Below are positions 25,278 through 33,659 of a stretch of 64,000 nucleotides of DNA, piece after piece; the first letter of the stretch is position 1, and each line of letters begins with the position of its first letter. The DNA is from Streptomyces sp. WAC 01529. Its GTDB lineage: Bacteria; Actinomycetota; Actinomycetes; Streptomycetales; Streptomycetaceae. The stretch is from the NCBI RefSeq assembly GCF_003945545.1, contig NZ_CP029617.1:6909001-6973000 (forward strand), given 5' to 3'. Under the pieces are notes generated by a model that saw only the letters and a list, made by a program, of their open reading frames with translations, ran no database searches and was not told the origin of the DNA. The position numbers and the translations under genes are program-made.

Positions 25278-25928
25278 ATGCCAACGCAAGCCCAACCCGC
25301 GACGACTGCGCGGGAATTCACCCAACGTCTCAGCGCCACGCCCCGGGGCGCCCGTCTCGCGAGGCGGCTCGCCAGGTTTCACATGGACGGCTGGGGCATC
25401 GCGTACGACAGCGAACTGTCCGACACGGCGGAGGCGATCGTGGCCGAACTGGCGGCGAACGCGGCGACGCACGGCCGAGTGCCGGGCCGCGACTTCGAGC
25501 TGCGCCTGACGCTGCGAGCGGACACGCTCCGTACCGAAACGCTGCGTATCGAGGTGACGGACACGCGCGGCGAACGTATGCCCCCCAGAACGCCCGAACC
25601 CCCGGAGGCCGACGGGGAGTCGGGCCGGGGGCTCGTGATCGTGGCGGCGCTGGCGGCGGAGTGGGGGGTGGTGGAGAGGCAGGTGGGCAAGACGGTCTGG
25701 GCGGAGCTGCGCCGGGACCGCGCGACCGCGGTGGCGGTGTCAGAGCAGCAGGACGAGGGCGTAGACGAGGAAGAACGCGGCGATCAGCAGGGAGAGGCCG
25801 AGGATGAGGGCGAGGGGGCCCTTCGACCATCCCTTCGGCGGATCGTGGGCGGGCCCCGTCTCCGACATGCCGCCGTCCGCGGGCGGACTCTCGCCCGGCG
25901 GCACGCCCCGGCCGGGCTGCGTACCTGA
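25278..25928 (+). CDS. HATPase domain protein (RsbW/anti-sigma-like)
   Basis: 216 residues from ATG 25278. The first 150 form a GHKL ATPase domain of the serine-kinase/anti-sigma type: IVAELAANAATHG holds the N-box, IEVTDTRGERMP the G1 box, and GESGRGLVIVAALAAEWG the G2 region. Normal members end at about this point (VWAELRR). The frame then runs on for about 60 residues of Glu/Asp/Gln and Arg-rich sequence, with poorer codon bias, directly opposite the DUF6480 gene, so the tail is probably read-through of an antisense region. It may counteract the neighbouring XRE/DUF397 pair. Confidence 0.8.
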   Translation: MPTQAQPATTAREFTQRLSATPRGARLARRLARFHMDGWGIAYDSELSDTAEAIVAELAANAATHGRVPGRDFELRLTLRADTLRTETLRIEVTDTRGERMPPRTPEPPEADGESGRGLVIVAALAAEWGVVERQVGKTVWAELRRDRATAVAVSEQQDEGVDEEERGDQQGEAEDEGEGALRPSLRRIVGGPRLRHAAVRGRTLARRHAPAGLRT

Positions 25929-26000
25929 GGTGCCGCGCGGGTCCGGCTCCGGGTCCGGGGCCGGATCCGGGTGCTGGTCCGGGGGTGGGGGAGGAATCAT
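25740..26000 (-). CDS. DUF6480-type small membrane protein
   Basis: 86 residues. A Pro/Asp-rich head (DPAPDPEPDPRGTSG) leads to the conserved GVPPGESPPADGGMSE and PPKGWSKGP motifs, and a single C-terminal membrane helix (LALILGLSLLIAAFFLVYAL). This arrangement matches the DUF6480 family, widespread in Streptomyces and of unknown function. Its 3' part overlaps the HATPase gene on the other strand by 189 bases; of the two, this gene has the better codon pattern there. Confidence 0.75.
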   Translation of the reverse strand: MIPPPPPDQHPDPAPDPEPDPRGTSGTQPGRGVPPGESPPADGGMSETGPAHDPPKGWSKGPLALILGLSLLIAAFFLVYALVLLL

Positions 26001-26135
26001 GCGACCCAAGCTCTCACGCTGCTCGCTGTGAGTCGGAGCAAAGCGCGGGCGGCGCACGCGGAGTCCGGGCGGAGATACACCCGGACGGGCCAGCGGTAGC
26101 CTACTGCCGACTGACACCGCGGCCCGGTGGGGGCT

Positions 26136-26227
26136 GGTCGCGCAGTTCCCCGCGCCCCTTACGGGGCCCGGCTGAGCGCCCCTTTAGGGGCGCGGGGAAC
26201 GGCGCGAGCAACCACGACGCACCCGCA
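26136..26227. repeat. Dispersed Streptomyces palindromic repeat, copy 1
   Basis: The left arm at 26136-26161 (around GCGCAGTTCCCCGCGCCCCT) is inverted at 26186-26213, giving a long hairpin, followed by ACCACGACGCACCCGCA. I recognise it as a repeat common in Streptomyces intergenic DNA. The last 42 bases (26186-26227) recur at 27243-27283. Confidence 0.8.
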
Positions 26228-26243
26228 CGAAGAACGGACACAC

Positions 26244-26957
26244 ATGCCGGCCATCATCGCGCTGCTGGGCACGGTGGGGTTCATCCTCGCTCTGACGGGA
26301 CAGGGCGGTTGGTCCCGGCTGGGCGGAGCGGTAGCGGGCACCGCCCTGTTCGCTTTGTTGCTCGTCCCGCTCGTCAGTACGGCCGCGCTCTTCCTGGCCG
26401 CTACTCCCTGCGCCGCCACGACCGGGCGGCCAGGAGGCATGCCGGCCAGCGACGCCTGCCCGGCGCGGCCACGCCGACAGGACCGTCCCGCCGCCAGAGC
26501 GCCTTCGCGCCTCAAGGCTCTCCCGCAAATGGTCATGAGGCGTGTTGGCCTGACTCCTGAGGCAAGGGCCCGCTACGGAGCCGCGCTAGTAATAGCCCTT
26601 CGTGCCGTCGAGCAGCTCCCGGACGATGTCCGCGTGCCCCGCGTGCCGCCCCGTCTCCTCGACGAGGTGGATCAGCATCCAGCGGAGGTTGGCGCTGCCG
26701 GAGCGGAAGTCCGGGCGGCGGCCCACGTCGTCCAGGGAGGCCGCGGCAACGATCTCGTTGCTGCGGGCGCACTGGGCCTCGTACTCCGCGAGGAGTTCTG
26801 CGAGGGGGCGGCCGCCGGTGTGCCAGTCGGCGTCCTCGCTCGACTCGTCGAACGACGGGTTCTGCTTCTCGTCGCCGCCGAGGAACAGCACTTCCAGCCA
26901 CATGTGCTCGGTCCAGCGCATGTGGGAGATGAGACCGGCCATCGTCATGGCCGGTGA
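26244..26957 (+). CDS. Doubtful small membrane protein with an antisense extension
   Basis: ATG 26244 opens with MPAIIALLGTVGFILALTG and continues for about 55 residues as two good membrane helices. After that the frame reads into Arg/Ala/Pro-rich sequence and, from 26586, is antisense to the DinB-like gene. The N-terminal part looks like a real small membrane protein; the rest probably reflects a lost stop or decay. The ribosome site (GAACGGA) is weak. Confidence 0.3.
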   Translation: MPAIIALLGTVGFILALTGQGGWSRLGGAVAGTALFALLLVPLVSTAALFLAATPCAATTGRPGGMPASDACPARPRRQDRPAARAPSRLKALPQMVMRRVGLTPEARARYGAALVIALRAVEQLPDDVRVPRVPPRLLDEVDQHPAEVGAAGAEVRAAAHVVQGGRGNDLVAAGALGLVLREEFCEGAAAGVPVGVLARLVERRVLLLVAAEEQHFQPHVLGPAHVGDETGHRHGR

Positions 26958-27101
26958 GGTCGGGATGACCGGGCGGCGCGCGTCCTCGTCGCTCAGCCCC
27001 TCGCATTTCCAGCGCAGGATCTGCCGCTGCAGGTCCAGCCAGCCGATGAGCGCGGTGCGTTCGTCCGCTTGGAGCGGGGGGCGTTCCAGTTCCGATGTCA
27101 T
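26586..27101 (-). CDS. DinB/DUF664-family protein
   Basis: 171 residues, a four-helix-bundle protein of the DinB superfamily, DUF664 branch. The metal-site histidines are placed as in the family: LISHMRWTEHMW near residue 58 and IHLVEETGRHAGHAD near residue 144. Members are metal-dependent enzymes, several being mycothiol- or bacillithiol-dependent transferases, so a thiol-linked detoxification role is plausible but unproven. It stands alone between two copies of a dispersed repeat. Confidence 0.88.
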   Translation of the reverse strand: MTSELERPPLQADERTALIGWLDLQRQILRWKCEGLSDEDARRPVIPTSPAMTMAGLISHMRWTEHMWLEVLFLGGDEKQNPSFDESSEDADWHTGGRPLAELLAEYEAQCARSNEIVAAASLDDVGRRPDFRSGSANLRWMLIHLVEETGRHAGHADIVRELLDGTKGYY

Positions 27102-27242
27102 GCCGGCGCACGGTACCGGGGCGGTCGGGAGGGGACACCTGGTTTTACGGGCCCTTCTGGGTTACTCGCGGCCCGCGGGTTCGCGGCGCCCCGGGCTGCG
27201 GCTGGCCAACATGTCCCACGACCAATCGCGGGAGAGCCCGTC

Positions 27243-27283
27243 AGGGGCGCGGGAACTGCGCGAGCAACCACGACGCACCCGCA
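27243..27283. repeat. Dispersed Streptomyces repeat, copy 2
   Basis: AGGGGCGCGGGAACTGCGCG followed by AGCAACCACGACGCACCCGCA nearly repeats 26186-26227 (one gap and one or two mismatches) in the same orientation, so the DinB-like gene lies between direct copies about 1 kb apart. Confidence 0.8.
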
Positions 27284-27345
27284 GGGAGACCCCGTAAGAA
27301 AGCCGGGCGGGCCTAGGCTGTGTCGTCAGCGCCGTCTGGCCGGGT

Positions 27346-28254
27346 TCACTTGCTGGTGATGCTCCACGTGCCGTCACCAGTCGCAGCGGCGTTGTCGAGG
27401 GCGGTCCACGCGGCGTCGTCGAGCTTGAGGGCGTCGTGGAGGTAGGCGGAGACCGCGTCGGCGACGAGGGCGACGCGGACGGGGTCCTCATCGGTGGTCT
27501 CGGCGGCCATCTCGCCGGCGAGGCCGCCCAGGGTGTGCTCGCCCTCGGCGATGGTGAGCAGGCTCTTCGGGGACGGGCTGAGGTGGTAGGCGTCGGTGAA
27601 CCACTCCGGTCCCCGGGTGGAGAGCTGGGACTGGTCCTTGCCGCCCGCGATGACCAGGGCCGGGGTGGTCATGGTGGAGTAGTCCGGCCTCATGAACGGA
27701 AGGTGTTCGGCGGCGAACGGGGTGAGGGTGTCGCCGGTTCCGGTCGCGGCGATCAGCGCGCCGGCCGAGACCGCGGAGTGGGAGAAGTCCTCTCCGGGAA
27801 TGCCGTCGGCGTCGAGTACGCGTGCGCCGAGGACCGCGCCGGCGGTCTGAGCGCCCCAGGAATGGCCGACGATCGCGATGCGCTCGGGGTGGACGCGGGT
27901 CTCCAGGCCCGCCTGGAGAAGGATGTCGCCGAGGTTGTCGAGGACCGCGTGGAGGTCGGCGATCCGGACGCGCCAGATGGTGGCGAAGCGCGGATCGTCC
28001 CACCCGATGCCGTTGCGGCGGGAGTCCAGGTGGGTGGGCTGCACGACAGCGAATCCGGCGGCTGCCCACCGGTCGACGAGAGGCTCGTATCCGTCCAGGG
28101 ACCATGCGTTGCCGTGGGAGAACACGATGACGGGAAGGTGCTGGCCCGTCAGCGGGGCGGTGACCTTTACCTGGAGGTCGAGGCTGCGGCTGGGCGCGGG
28201 AACAGTGAGGGGCTTGACCGCGACGATCTGCTGGTCGAGATGGCTGGAAGGCAT
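27346..28254 (-). CDS. Alpha/beta hydrolase (chlorophyllase/dienelactone-like)
   Basis: 302 residues. The alpha/beta hydrolase pattern is complete: oxyanion region VIVFSHGNAW near residue 43, nucleophile elbow GHSWGA (Ser near 150), then a late Asp and the His in GEHTLGG. No signal peptide. The closest picture is the chlorophyllase-like/PAF-acetylhydrolase-like group of cytoplasmic esterases; the substrate is unknown. It is divergent from a TetR gene with two palindromes in between, which indicates local repression. Confidence 0.85.
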   Translation of the reverse strand: MPSSHLDQQIVAVKPLTVPAPSRSLDLQVKVTAPLTGQHLPVIVFSHGNAWSLDGYEPLVDRWAAAGFAVVQPTHLDSRRNGIGWDDPRFATIWRVRIADLHAVLDNLGDILLQAGLETRVHPERIAIVGHSWGAQTAGAVLGARVLDADGIPGEDFSHSAVSAGALIAATGTGDTLTPFAAEHLPFMRPDYSTMTTPALVIAGGKDQSQLSTRGPEWFTDAYHLSPSPKSLLTIAEGEHTLGGLAGEMAAETTDEDPVRVALVADAVSAYLHDALKLDDAAWTALDNAAATGDGTWSITSK

Positions 28255-28297
28255 GGGGGACCTGCGCTTTCTCCCTGGGATCGCTCTGCCATACTTT

Positions 28298-28339
28298 GGC
28301 GGAGCATCGTTCCGCCAAGTTAGCGGAACATTGTTCCGC
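28298..28339. promoter_or_regulatory. Tandem TetR operators
   Basis: GCGGAACATTGTTCCGC at 28323-28339 is a perfect 8-1-8 palindrome. A second, imperfect copy (GGCGGAGCATCGTTCCGCC, 28298-28316; 7 of 9 positions) stands 25 bases upstream. Both lie in the 103-base gap between the hydrolase and TetR starts. Confidence 0.8.
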
Positions 28340-28357
28340 GAGTAAAGGGAGAGTCTC

Positions 28358-28927
28358 GTGCCGGAACCGGCCGGAGTACGTCAAGCACAGGCGCAGCGCA
28401 CCCGCAGCGGCGTGCTGGCGGCCGCGGCGGCGGTCTTCGTGGACCAGGGCGTGCAGGCCCCCATCCGCGATATCGCCGAACGCGCCGGCGTCGGCGTCGG
28501 CACCATCTACCGGAACTTCCCGACACGGGCGGACCTCGTCACCGCCGTCTACCGGCACCAGATCGACACCTGCACCGCACTCGCGCCCCGGCTCCTGGAG
28601 GAATCGGCCTCCCCGTTCACCGCCCTGACCCGCTGGGCGGACGCGTTCGTGGAGTTCCTGGTGACCAAGCACGGCCTCGGCGCCGCCCTGGGGTCCGGCG
28701 ATCCAGGGCTGGAGAACCTCCACGCCCTCATGCTCGACACCCTGGTCCCGGCCTGCGCGACGCTGCTCGACGCCTGCGCCGCCGCCGACGAAATCGGCCC
28801 GGACATCACCGCCTACACGCTCATGCGCGCCATCGGGAACCTCTGCATCACCGGCCCCGACTACGACCGGGCCGACGCCGAGCACATGGTCGCAACCCTC
28901 CTCGCCGGATGCCGCCGCAAGGCATAG
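28358..28927 (+). CDS. TetR-family transcriptional regulator
   Basis: 189 residues from the GTG at 28358, behind AAAGGGAGAG. Helix-turn-helix at residues 15-60 (VLAAAAAVFVDQG then IRDIAERAGVGVGTIYRNFPTR). The C-terminal domain is of the TetR_C type found in ORFs next to hydrolases and dehydrogenases. It starts 19 bases after the stronger palindrome, so autorepression and control of the divergent hydrolase are expected. Confidence 0.9.
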   Translation: MPEPAGVRQAQAQRTRSGVLAAAAAVFVDQGVQAPIRDIAERAGVGVGTIYRNFPTRADLVTAVYRHQIDTCTALAPRLLEESASPFTALTRWADAFVEFLVTKHGLGAALGSGDPGLENLHALMLDTLVPACATLLDACAAADEIGPDITAYTLMRAIGNLCITGPDYDRADAEHMVATLLAGCRRKA

Positions 28928-28990
28928 CGCGGGCCGGGCCCCCGCACTCGGCCGATCAACTGCCGCCGGGACCGGACGGGCGGCTGCGGC

Positions 28991-30019
28991 CTAGGCGGCG
29001 CCCGGAGAGCAGGCGGCGGGAGGGCGCCGCGCCGTCGTCTCCCGGGGCACGACCCGGTGACTCAGTACCGTCGTCGCCGCCCCGTCGGCCCCGTCGATGA
29101 TGTGGCGCGCGGCGAGGGAGCCCATCTCGTACAGCGGGAGGCTCACCGTGGTCAGGCCGACGAACTCCGCGGTCCGCAGATCGTCCATGCCCGCCACGGA
29201 GATCTCCTTCGGCACGGCGATCCCCGCCTGCCGCAGAGCGCTCAGCGCGCCGACCGCGACCTCGTCGTTGGCCGCGAGGATGGCGTCGGGGAGCGGCGGG
29301 CGGGCCAGGAGCCGCAGCGTGGCCGCGTGCCCCGCCTGGTAGTCGAAGCCGCCCGGCACGCAAAGTGCCTCCTCGGCGAGGCCCGCCTCGGCCATGCGCG
29401 ACAGGAACCCCTCGCGGCGGTGCAGGCTGACGGTCATCCCGGGCGGGCCCTCGATGAACGCGACACGCCGGTGGCCGAGTGAGACGAGGTGGTCGGTGAT
29501 GTCGTACGCCACCGCGCGGTTGTCGACGACGAAGGACGGGCCGCCGAGGTCGCGCACGGCGAGCGAGACGGTCCGGATGCCCTGCTCCCGCGCCCGGCGC
29601 ACGGCCTTGGCCAGCCGGGGCGTCTCGGGATCGTCGACGTGGCCGCTACCCGCGAAGATGACGCCCGCCGCGCGGTAGTCCCGCATCGCTTGGAGGCGGC
29701 TGATCTCCGTGGTGGTGCGCCGGTCGACGTTGGACAGCATGGTGACGTGACCGGCCCGGGTCGCCACGTCGTCCACGCCGCGGGCGATGACGGAGAAGTA
29801 CGGGTTGTCGATGTCGCTCACGAGGACGCCGACGAGCCGGCTGTGCGGGGAGACCATCGCGCGGGCGAGAGCGCTCGGCGAGTACTCCAACTCCTCGGCC
29901 GCCGCCAGGACTCTGGCCCGGGTCTTCGCCGAGATCGGGTGGTCGGAACCGCTCAGCACGCGCGACGCCGTCGACACGGCCACGCCGGCCACGCGGGCGA
30001 CCTCCACCAGCGAACTCAC
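28991..30019 (-). CDS. LacI-family transcriptional regulator
   Basis: 342 residues. The LacI helix-turn-helix is at the N-terminus (LVEVARVAGVAVSTASRVLSG, residues 4-24) with the hinge helix (YSPSALARAM), followed by a periplasmic-binding-protein-like sensor domain (VGVLVSDIDNPYFSVIARGV, RRVAFIEGPPG, DAILAANDEVAVGAL). It is divergent from an ABC-transporter operon. Two palindromes of the LacI type in the gap suggest it represses that operon and itself until a small, perhaps sugar-like or aromatic, inducer is present. Confidence 0.92.
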   Translation of the reverse strand: MSSLVEVARVAGVAVSTASRVLSGSDHPISAKTRARVLAAAEELEYSPSALARAMVSPHSRLVGVLVSDIDNPYFSVIARGVDDVATRAGHVTMLSNVDRRTTTEISRLQAMRDYRAAGVIFAGSGHVDDPETPRLAKAVRRAREQGIRTVSLAVRDLGGPSFVVDNRAVAYDITDHLVSLGHRRVAFIEGPPGMTVSLHRREGFLSRMAEAGLAEEALCVPGGFDYQAGHAATLRLLARPPLPDAILAANDEVAVGALSALRQAGIAVPKEISVAGMDDLRTAEFVGLTTVSLPLYEMGSLAARHIIDGADGAATTVLSHRVVPRETTARRPPAACSPGAA

Positions 30020-30041
30020 GCGTGACCACCTCTCTCCCTGT

Positions 30042-30055
30042 GGGAAACGTTTGCC
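30042..30055. promoter_or_regulatory. LacI-type operator 1
   Basis: GGGAAACGTTTGCC is palindromic around the central CG (12 of 14 positions), 22 bases upstream of the LacI start. It probably serves autoregulation. Confidence 0.75.
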
Positions 30056-30169
30056 TTGTCATGTCCAACTTGGCACAGACGGTGGCATGTTCACAAGCGG
30101 CAACCGGCCTTTAATCGTGGGGAGTTGAGGGTTGACGGTTCCGCCTCGTGGGTGTCTAGCCTTTGGCAA

Positions 30170-30183
30170 GGCATACGTTTGCC
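30170..30183 (+). promoter_or_regulatory. LacI-type operator 2
   Basis: GGCATACGTTTGCC matches the first site at 12 of 14 positions and has the same central ACGT. It lies 23 bases ahead of the first gene of the transporter operon. Confidence 0.75.
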
Positions 30184-30206
30184 CAACCATTGACCAGGGG
30201 GAAGTC

Positions 30207-31208
30207 ATGCCCAATCGGATCTGGCGGCTCACCGCCACCCTCGCCTTATGCGCCTCCGCCGCGACGGCGACCGCCTGCGGCAGCGGCCCGGGCACCACGG
30301 CCCGCGCCGACGGAACGCTCTCCTTCACCGTGGCGGTCGTCGAGCCGGACCTCACGACCGTGCCGGTCCTGGCGGCCGTCGACGCCGTACGCCGCCAGGG
30401 CCACGACGTGGACGTCGTGGAACTCGCCGCTCCCGAACTGGCCATCGAGGGCCTCGCCCAAGGTGAGTACGCGATCTCGGCCGAGGCCACGGGCCCGGCG
30501 CTGAGCGCCATCGAACAGGGCGCGCCCATCAAGATCATCGCCGATGTCGTCGGCAACCAGTGGGCGCTCTACGGCAGGCCGGGCGTCGCCTCCTGCGACG
30601 ACCTCGACGAGCGCCCGTTCGGGATCTTCAGCTCGGGCGCGGTCGCCACCGCCATGGCCAAGGACTGGGTGCGGTCGCACTGCACCGCCGACAACCGCCC
30701 CCGCTACCTCACGCTCGGCGGCTCGGACGTCCGCGCGCAGGCCCTCGCGGCGGGGGAGATCGACGCGACACCGCTGGAGCTGTCCGACGCCGTCGCCCTT
30801 GAGGCGTCGGAGGAACCGGCCGCCTCCCGGCTCACCAAGATCGCCGACTTCGCCAGGACCCTGCCGGACCTGCACCCGCAGACCGTCTACGCGAACGCCG
30901 GGTTCCTCGGCGAACACCGGGACGTGGCCCAGGCGTTCGTGACCGCGCTCGTGCGCGAGCACGCCCGGATCAACGCCCGGCCCCGGCACCTGGCCCGCCT
31001 GGCGCGCACCTACCTTCCGGGCGAGGACGAGGCCGATGTCGTCCGCGCCGCCGAGCGGTACCGGAAGGCGGGACTCTTCGACGCGGCGGCCCTGACCCCG
31101 CGCAACATGCAGGGCACCATCGACTTCTTCGCCCGCGCGGGCGTCATCGGACGGGGCGTCACCGCGCGGGACGCGGCCGACCTCAGCTTCATCGAGGCGG
31201 TGTCATGA
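30207..31208 (+). CDS. ABC transporter substrate-binding lipoprotein (SsuA/TauA/ThiY type)
   Basis: 333 residues from ATG 30207, with GGGGGAAG ahead. Lipoprotein signal (LATLALCASAA, lipobox ending ATAC-G near residue 23). The mature domain is of the NMT1/SsuA type (LSFTVAVVEPDLTTVPVL; AAPELAIEGLAQGEYAIS; YANAGFLGEHRDVAQAF), as in transporters for sulfonates, nitrate, thiamine precursors and riboflavin. The stop overlaps the permease start (ATGA), starting a six-gene coupled operon. The ligand is unknown; the typical sulfonate-binding residues cannot be verified here. Confidence 0.88.
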   Translation: MPNRIWRLTATLALCASAATATACGSGPGTTARADGTLSFTVAVVEPDLTTVPVLAAVDAVRRQGHDVDVVELAAPELAIEGLAQGEYAISAEATGPALSAIEQGAPIKIIADVVGNQWALYGRPGVASCDDLDERPFGIFSSGAVATAMAKDWVRSHCTADNRPRYLTLGGSDVRAQALAAGEIDATPLELSDAVALEASEEPAASRLTKIADFARTLPDLHPQTVYANAGFLGEHRDVAQAFVTALVREHARINARPRHLARLARTYLPGEDEADVVRAAERYRKAGLFDAAALTPRNMQGTIDFFARAGVIGRGVTARDAADLSFIEAVS

Positions 31209-32095
31209 CCCTCACGGCCACGCCCCGCAGGACGCGCCGCGGGCCCGGCACGCGGGCGGGCCCCCGCCCCGCGCACCGCCCCGGACCGCTGCGGCGCTTC
31301 CTCGGCATGAACCTGCCCTACCAGCTCCTGACGTTCGCGGTCTTCGCCGGAGGCTGGGAGCTGTACGCCCGCGCACGCGGCGGCCTCCTGCTGCCCGGCT
31401 TCACCGAGACGGTCCGGGCCACGGTCGCCCTCCTCGGCGAGGCGGAACTGTGGCGCGCGCTGTACGTCAGCAACCAGGCGCTGCTGCTCGGGTTCGCCCT
31501 CGCCGTCGTCGTCGGCATCCCGGCCGGCACCGCGCTCGGCCGCTTCCGGCAGTTCGAGCGGTACGCGGACGTCTACCTGAACATCCTGCTCGTCACGCCC
31601 ATGGCCGCGCTCATCCCCCTGCTCGTGATGTCGATGGGCGTCGGACCGGCGTCCCGCGTCGTGCTCGTCGCGCTCTTCTCGGTCGTGATGGTGATCGTGA
31701 ACAGCCGCGCGGGCGTGCGGCAGGTGGACCCGGCGCTGATCGAGATGGCCCGCTCGTTCGGCGCCGACGAACGGCGGATCTGGACACGGATCCTGCTGCC
31801 CGCAGCACTGCCCGCCGTCATGACCGGCATCCGCCTCGGCCTCGGCCGCGCGGTCACCGGCATGGTCCTCGTCGAACTGCTCATGGTCTCCGACGGGCTC
31901 GGCGGCCTGATCCTCACCTACCGGGGTCTGCTCAAGGCCCCGCCGCTCTACGGCGTCATCGCGATCATCCTGGCCGAGGCGCTGCTCCTGGTCTCCGCCG
32001 CGCACTGGGCCGAGCGCAGGCTGACGCGCTGGGCCCGCCCGAACGAACCCCGCTCCCTGAGCGCATCAGGCCCCCGGACGGCGAGGAGCTTTTGA
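31205..32095 (+). CDS. ABC transporter permease (first of two)
   Basis: 296 residues. A basic N-terminal head of about 35 residues is followed by six membrane segments. The BPD_transp_1 coupling motif E-M-A-x-S-F-G-A-x-x-x-R-x-x-x-x-I-L-L-P is present near residue 180 (IEMARSFGADERRIWTRILL). It shares ATGA with the binding protein and TGATG with the ATPase gene. It resembles SsuC/ThiX-type permeases. Confidence 0.9.
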   Translation: MTLTATPRRTRRGPGTRAGPRPAHRPGPLRRFLGMNLPYQLLTFAVFAGGWELYARARGGLLLPGFTETVRATVALLGEAELWRALYVSNQALLLGFALAVVVGIPAGTALGRFRQFERYADVYLNILLVTPMAALIPLLVMSMGVGPASRVVLVALFSVVMVIVNSRAGVRQVDPALIEMARSFGADERRIWTRILLPAALPAVMTGIRLGLGRAVTGMVLVELLMVSDGLGGLILTYRGLLKAPPLYGVIAIILAEALLLVSAAHWAERRLTRWARPNEPRSLSASGPRTARSF

Positions 32096-32889
32096 TGATC
32101 ACCGTGCACGGACTGTGCAAGTCCTTCACCGCGCGGGACGGCGAGACCGTCGAGGCGCTGCGGGACGTCGACCTGGAGGTGGCCGAGAACGAGTTCCTGA
32201 CCGTCCTCGGCCCCAGCGGCTGCGGCAAGACGACCCTGCTCAGGGCCCTCGCGGGGCTCGTGCCCTGGGACGACGGCGACATCCTCGTCGACGGGGAGCC
32301 CGTGCGCGGCCCCGGGCCCGAACGCAGCATGGTCTTCCAGAACTTCGCGCTCCTGCCCTGGGCGACCGTCCTGGAGAACGTCGCCTTCGGCTTGCGCCTG
32401 CGCGGCGTCGCCCGCGCCGAGCGTGCCGAACGCGCGCGCTCACTCCTCGCCACGGTCGGGCTCGCGGGGTGCGAGGCCAAGCTGCCCGGCGAGCTGTCCG
32501 GCGGCATGCAGCAACGCGTCGGCATCGCCCGCGCCCTGGCCGTCCGCCCTCGGGTGCTGCTCATGGACGAGCCGTTCGGCGCCGTGGACGAACAGACACG
32601 CCGGCTGCTCCAGGAAGAACTCCTCGCGCTCTGGGAGGAACACCGCCTGACCGTCGTATTCATCACCCACAGCATGGAAGAGGCCGTGCTCCTCGGCGAC
32701 CGCGTCGCCCTGATGAGCGCCCGCCCCGGCCGGATCGCCGAGATCGTGCCGGTGGGCCTGGAGCGGCCCCGCTCCCGTGACATCAGCGGGCTCGCGCGCT
32801 CGGGGGAGTACGCCGAGATCACCACGTACTTGTGGGAACGGCTGCGCGAAATGCACGCGGAGCACCGGCGGGACGGGGTGGCCTCGTGA
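32095..32889 (+). CDS. ABC transporter ATP-binding protein
   Basis: 264 residues from ATG 32095, one base overlapping the previous stop. All nucleotide-binding motifs are present: Walker A GPSGCGKTT (residues 40-48), Q-loop FQNFALLPW, signature LSGGMQQRVGIARALA and Walker B LLMDEPFGAVDEQTR, then the H-loop ITHSMEEA. SsuB/TauB type. It energises import through the two flanking permeases. Confidence 0.93.
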   Translation: MITVHGLCKSFTARDGETVEALRDVDLEVAENEFLTVLGPSGCGKTTLLRALAGLVPWDDGDILVDGEPVRGPGPERSMVFQNFALLPWATVLENVAFGLRLRGVARAERAERARSLLATVGLAGCEAKLPGELSGGMQQRVGIARALAVRPRVLLMDEPFGAVDEQTRRLLQEELLALWEEHRLTVVFITHSMEEAVLLGDRVALMSARPGRIAEIVPVGLERPRSRDISGLARSGEYAEITTYLWERLREMHAEHRRDGVAS

Positions 32890-33659
32890 CGACGTCGGGG
32901 CGGGGTCCTCTCATGGCGACGCTGGTGAGCCTCGCGGGCGGCGCCGCGCTCTGGGAGCTTGCCGGGCGCACGGCGGACACGTCGTCGCTGCCGCCGCTGA
33001 GCCAAGTGCTCGGCCGGCTCGCGGAGATGACCCGCGAGGGCACGCTCGTCGGCAGCGTGGGCGACAGCCTCGTCAATCTGGCGCTGGGGCTCGCGATCTC
33101 CCTCGTCGCCGGGCTCGCCGTGGGCACGGCGATGGGCCGCGGGCGCCGGACCGAGGCGGCGCTCGGCGTGTACGTGCACGCCTTGCTGACCGCCCCTTCG
33201 CTGGTCTTCGCGCCGGTCTTCTTCTCACTGCTCGGGGCGGGCCGCGCCTCGATCGTGGCGGTGGTGGTCATGTACGCGGTGTTCGTCGTCATCGTCAACA
33301 CGGCCTCGGCCGTGCGGACCGTGCCCCCGCACCTGGTCGAGATGGCGCGCTCGTACGGCGCGAGCGAACGGCAGGTGCTGGTGCGCGTCGTGCTGCCCGC
33401 CGCGGCCCCCCTCATCATGGCCGGGGTCCGGCTCGGCGTCGGCCGCGCCGTCACCGGCATGGTCAACGGCGAGATGTTCATCGCCGTGGTGGGCCTCGGC
33501 CGCCTCGTCACCGAGGCGGGCGGACGCTTCGACAGCGCGGGGGTCCTCGCCGTGCTCCTGATCGTGATCGCCGTCGCGCTGGGGGCCCTCGCGCTCGTAC
33601 AGGCCGTCGACCGCGTGGTCACCCGCTGGACTCCGACGACATGGAAGGACGCGCGATGA
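32886..33659 (+). CDS. ABC transporter permease (second of two)
   Basis: 257 residues from the GTG at 32886, which overlaps the ATPase stop as GTGA. Six membrane segments and the coupling motif VEMARSYGASERQVLVRVVL near residue 150. Its sequence is clearly related to the first permease, so the importer is probably a heterodimer, with one ATPase serving both. It overlaps the amidohydrolase gene as ATGA. Confidence 0.9.
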   Translation: MTTSGRGPLMATLVSLAGGAALWELAGRTADTSSLPPLSQVLGRLAEMTREGTLVGSVGDSLVNLALGLAISLVAGLAVGTAMGRGRRTEAALGVYVHALLTAPSLVFAPVFFSLLGAGRASIVAVVVMYAVFVVIVNTASAVRTVPPHLVEMARSYGASERQVLVRVVLPAAAPLIMAGVRLGVGRAVTGMVNGEMFIAVVGLGRLVTEAGGRFDSAGVLAVLLIVIAVALGALALVQAVDRVVTRWTPTTWKDAR

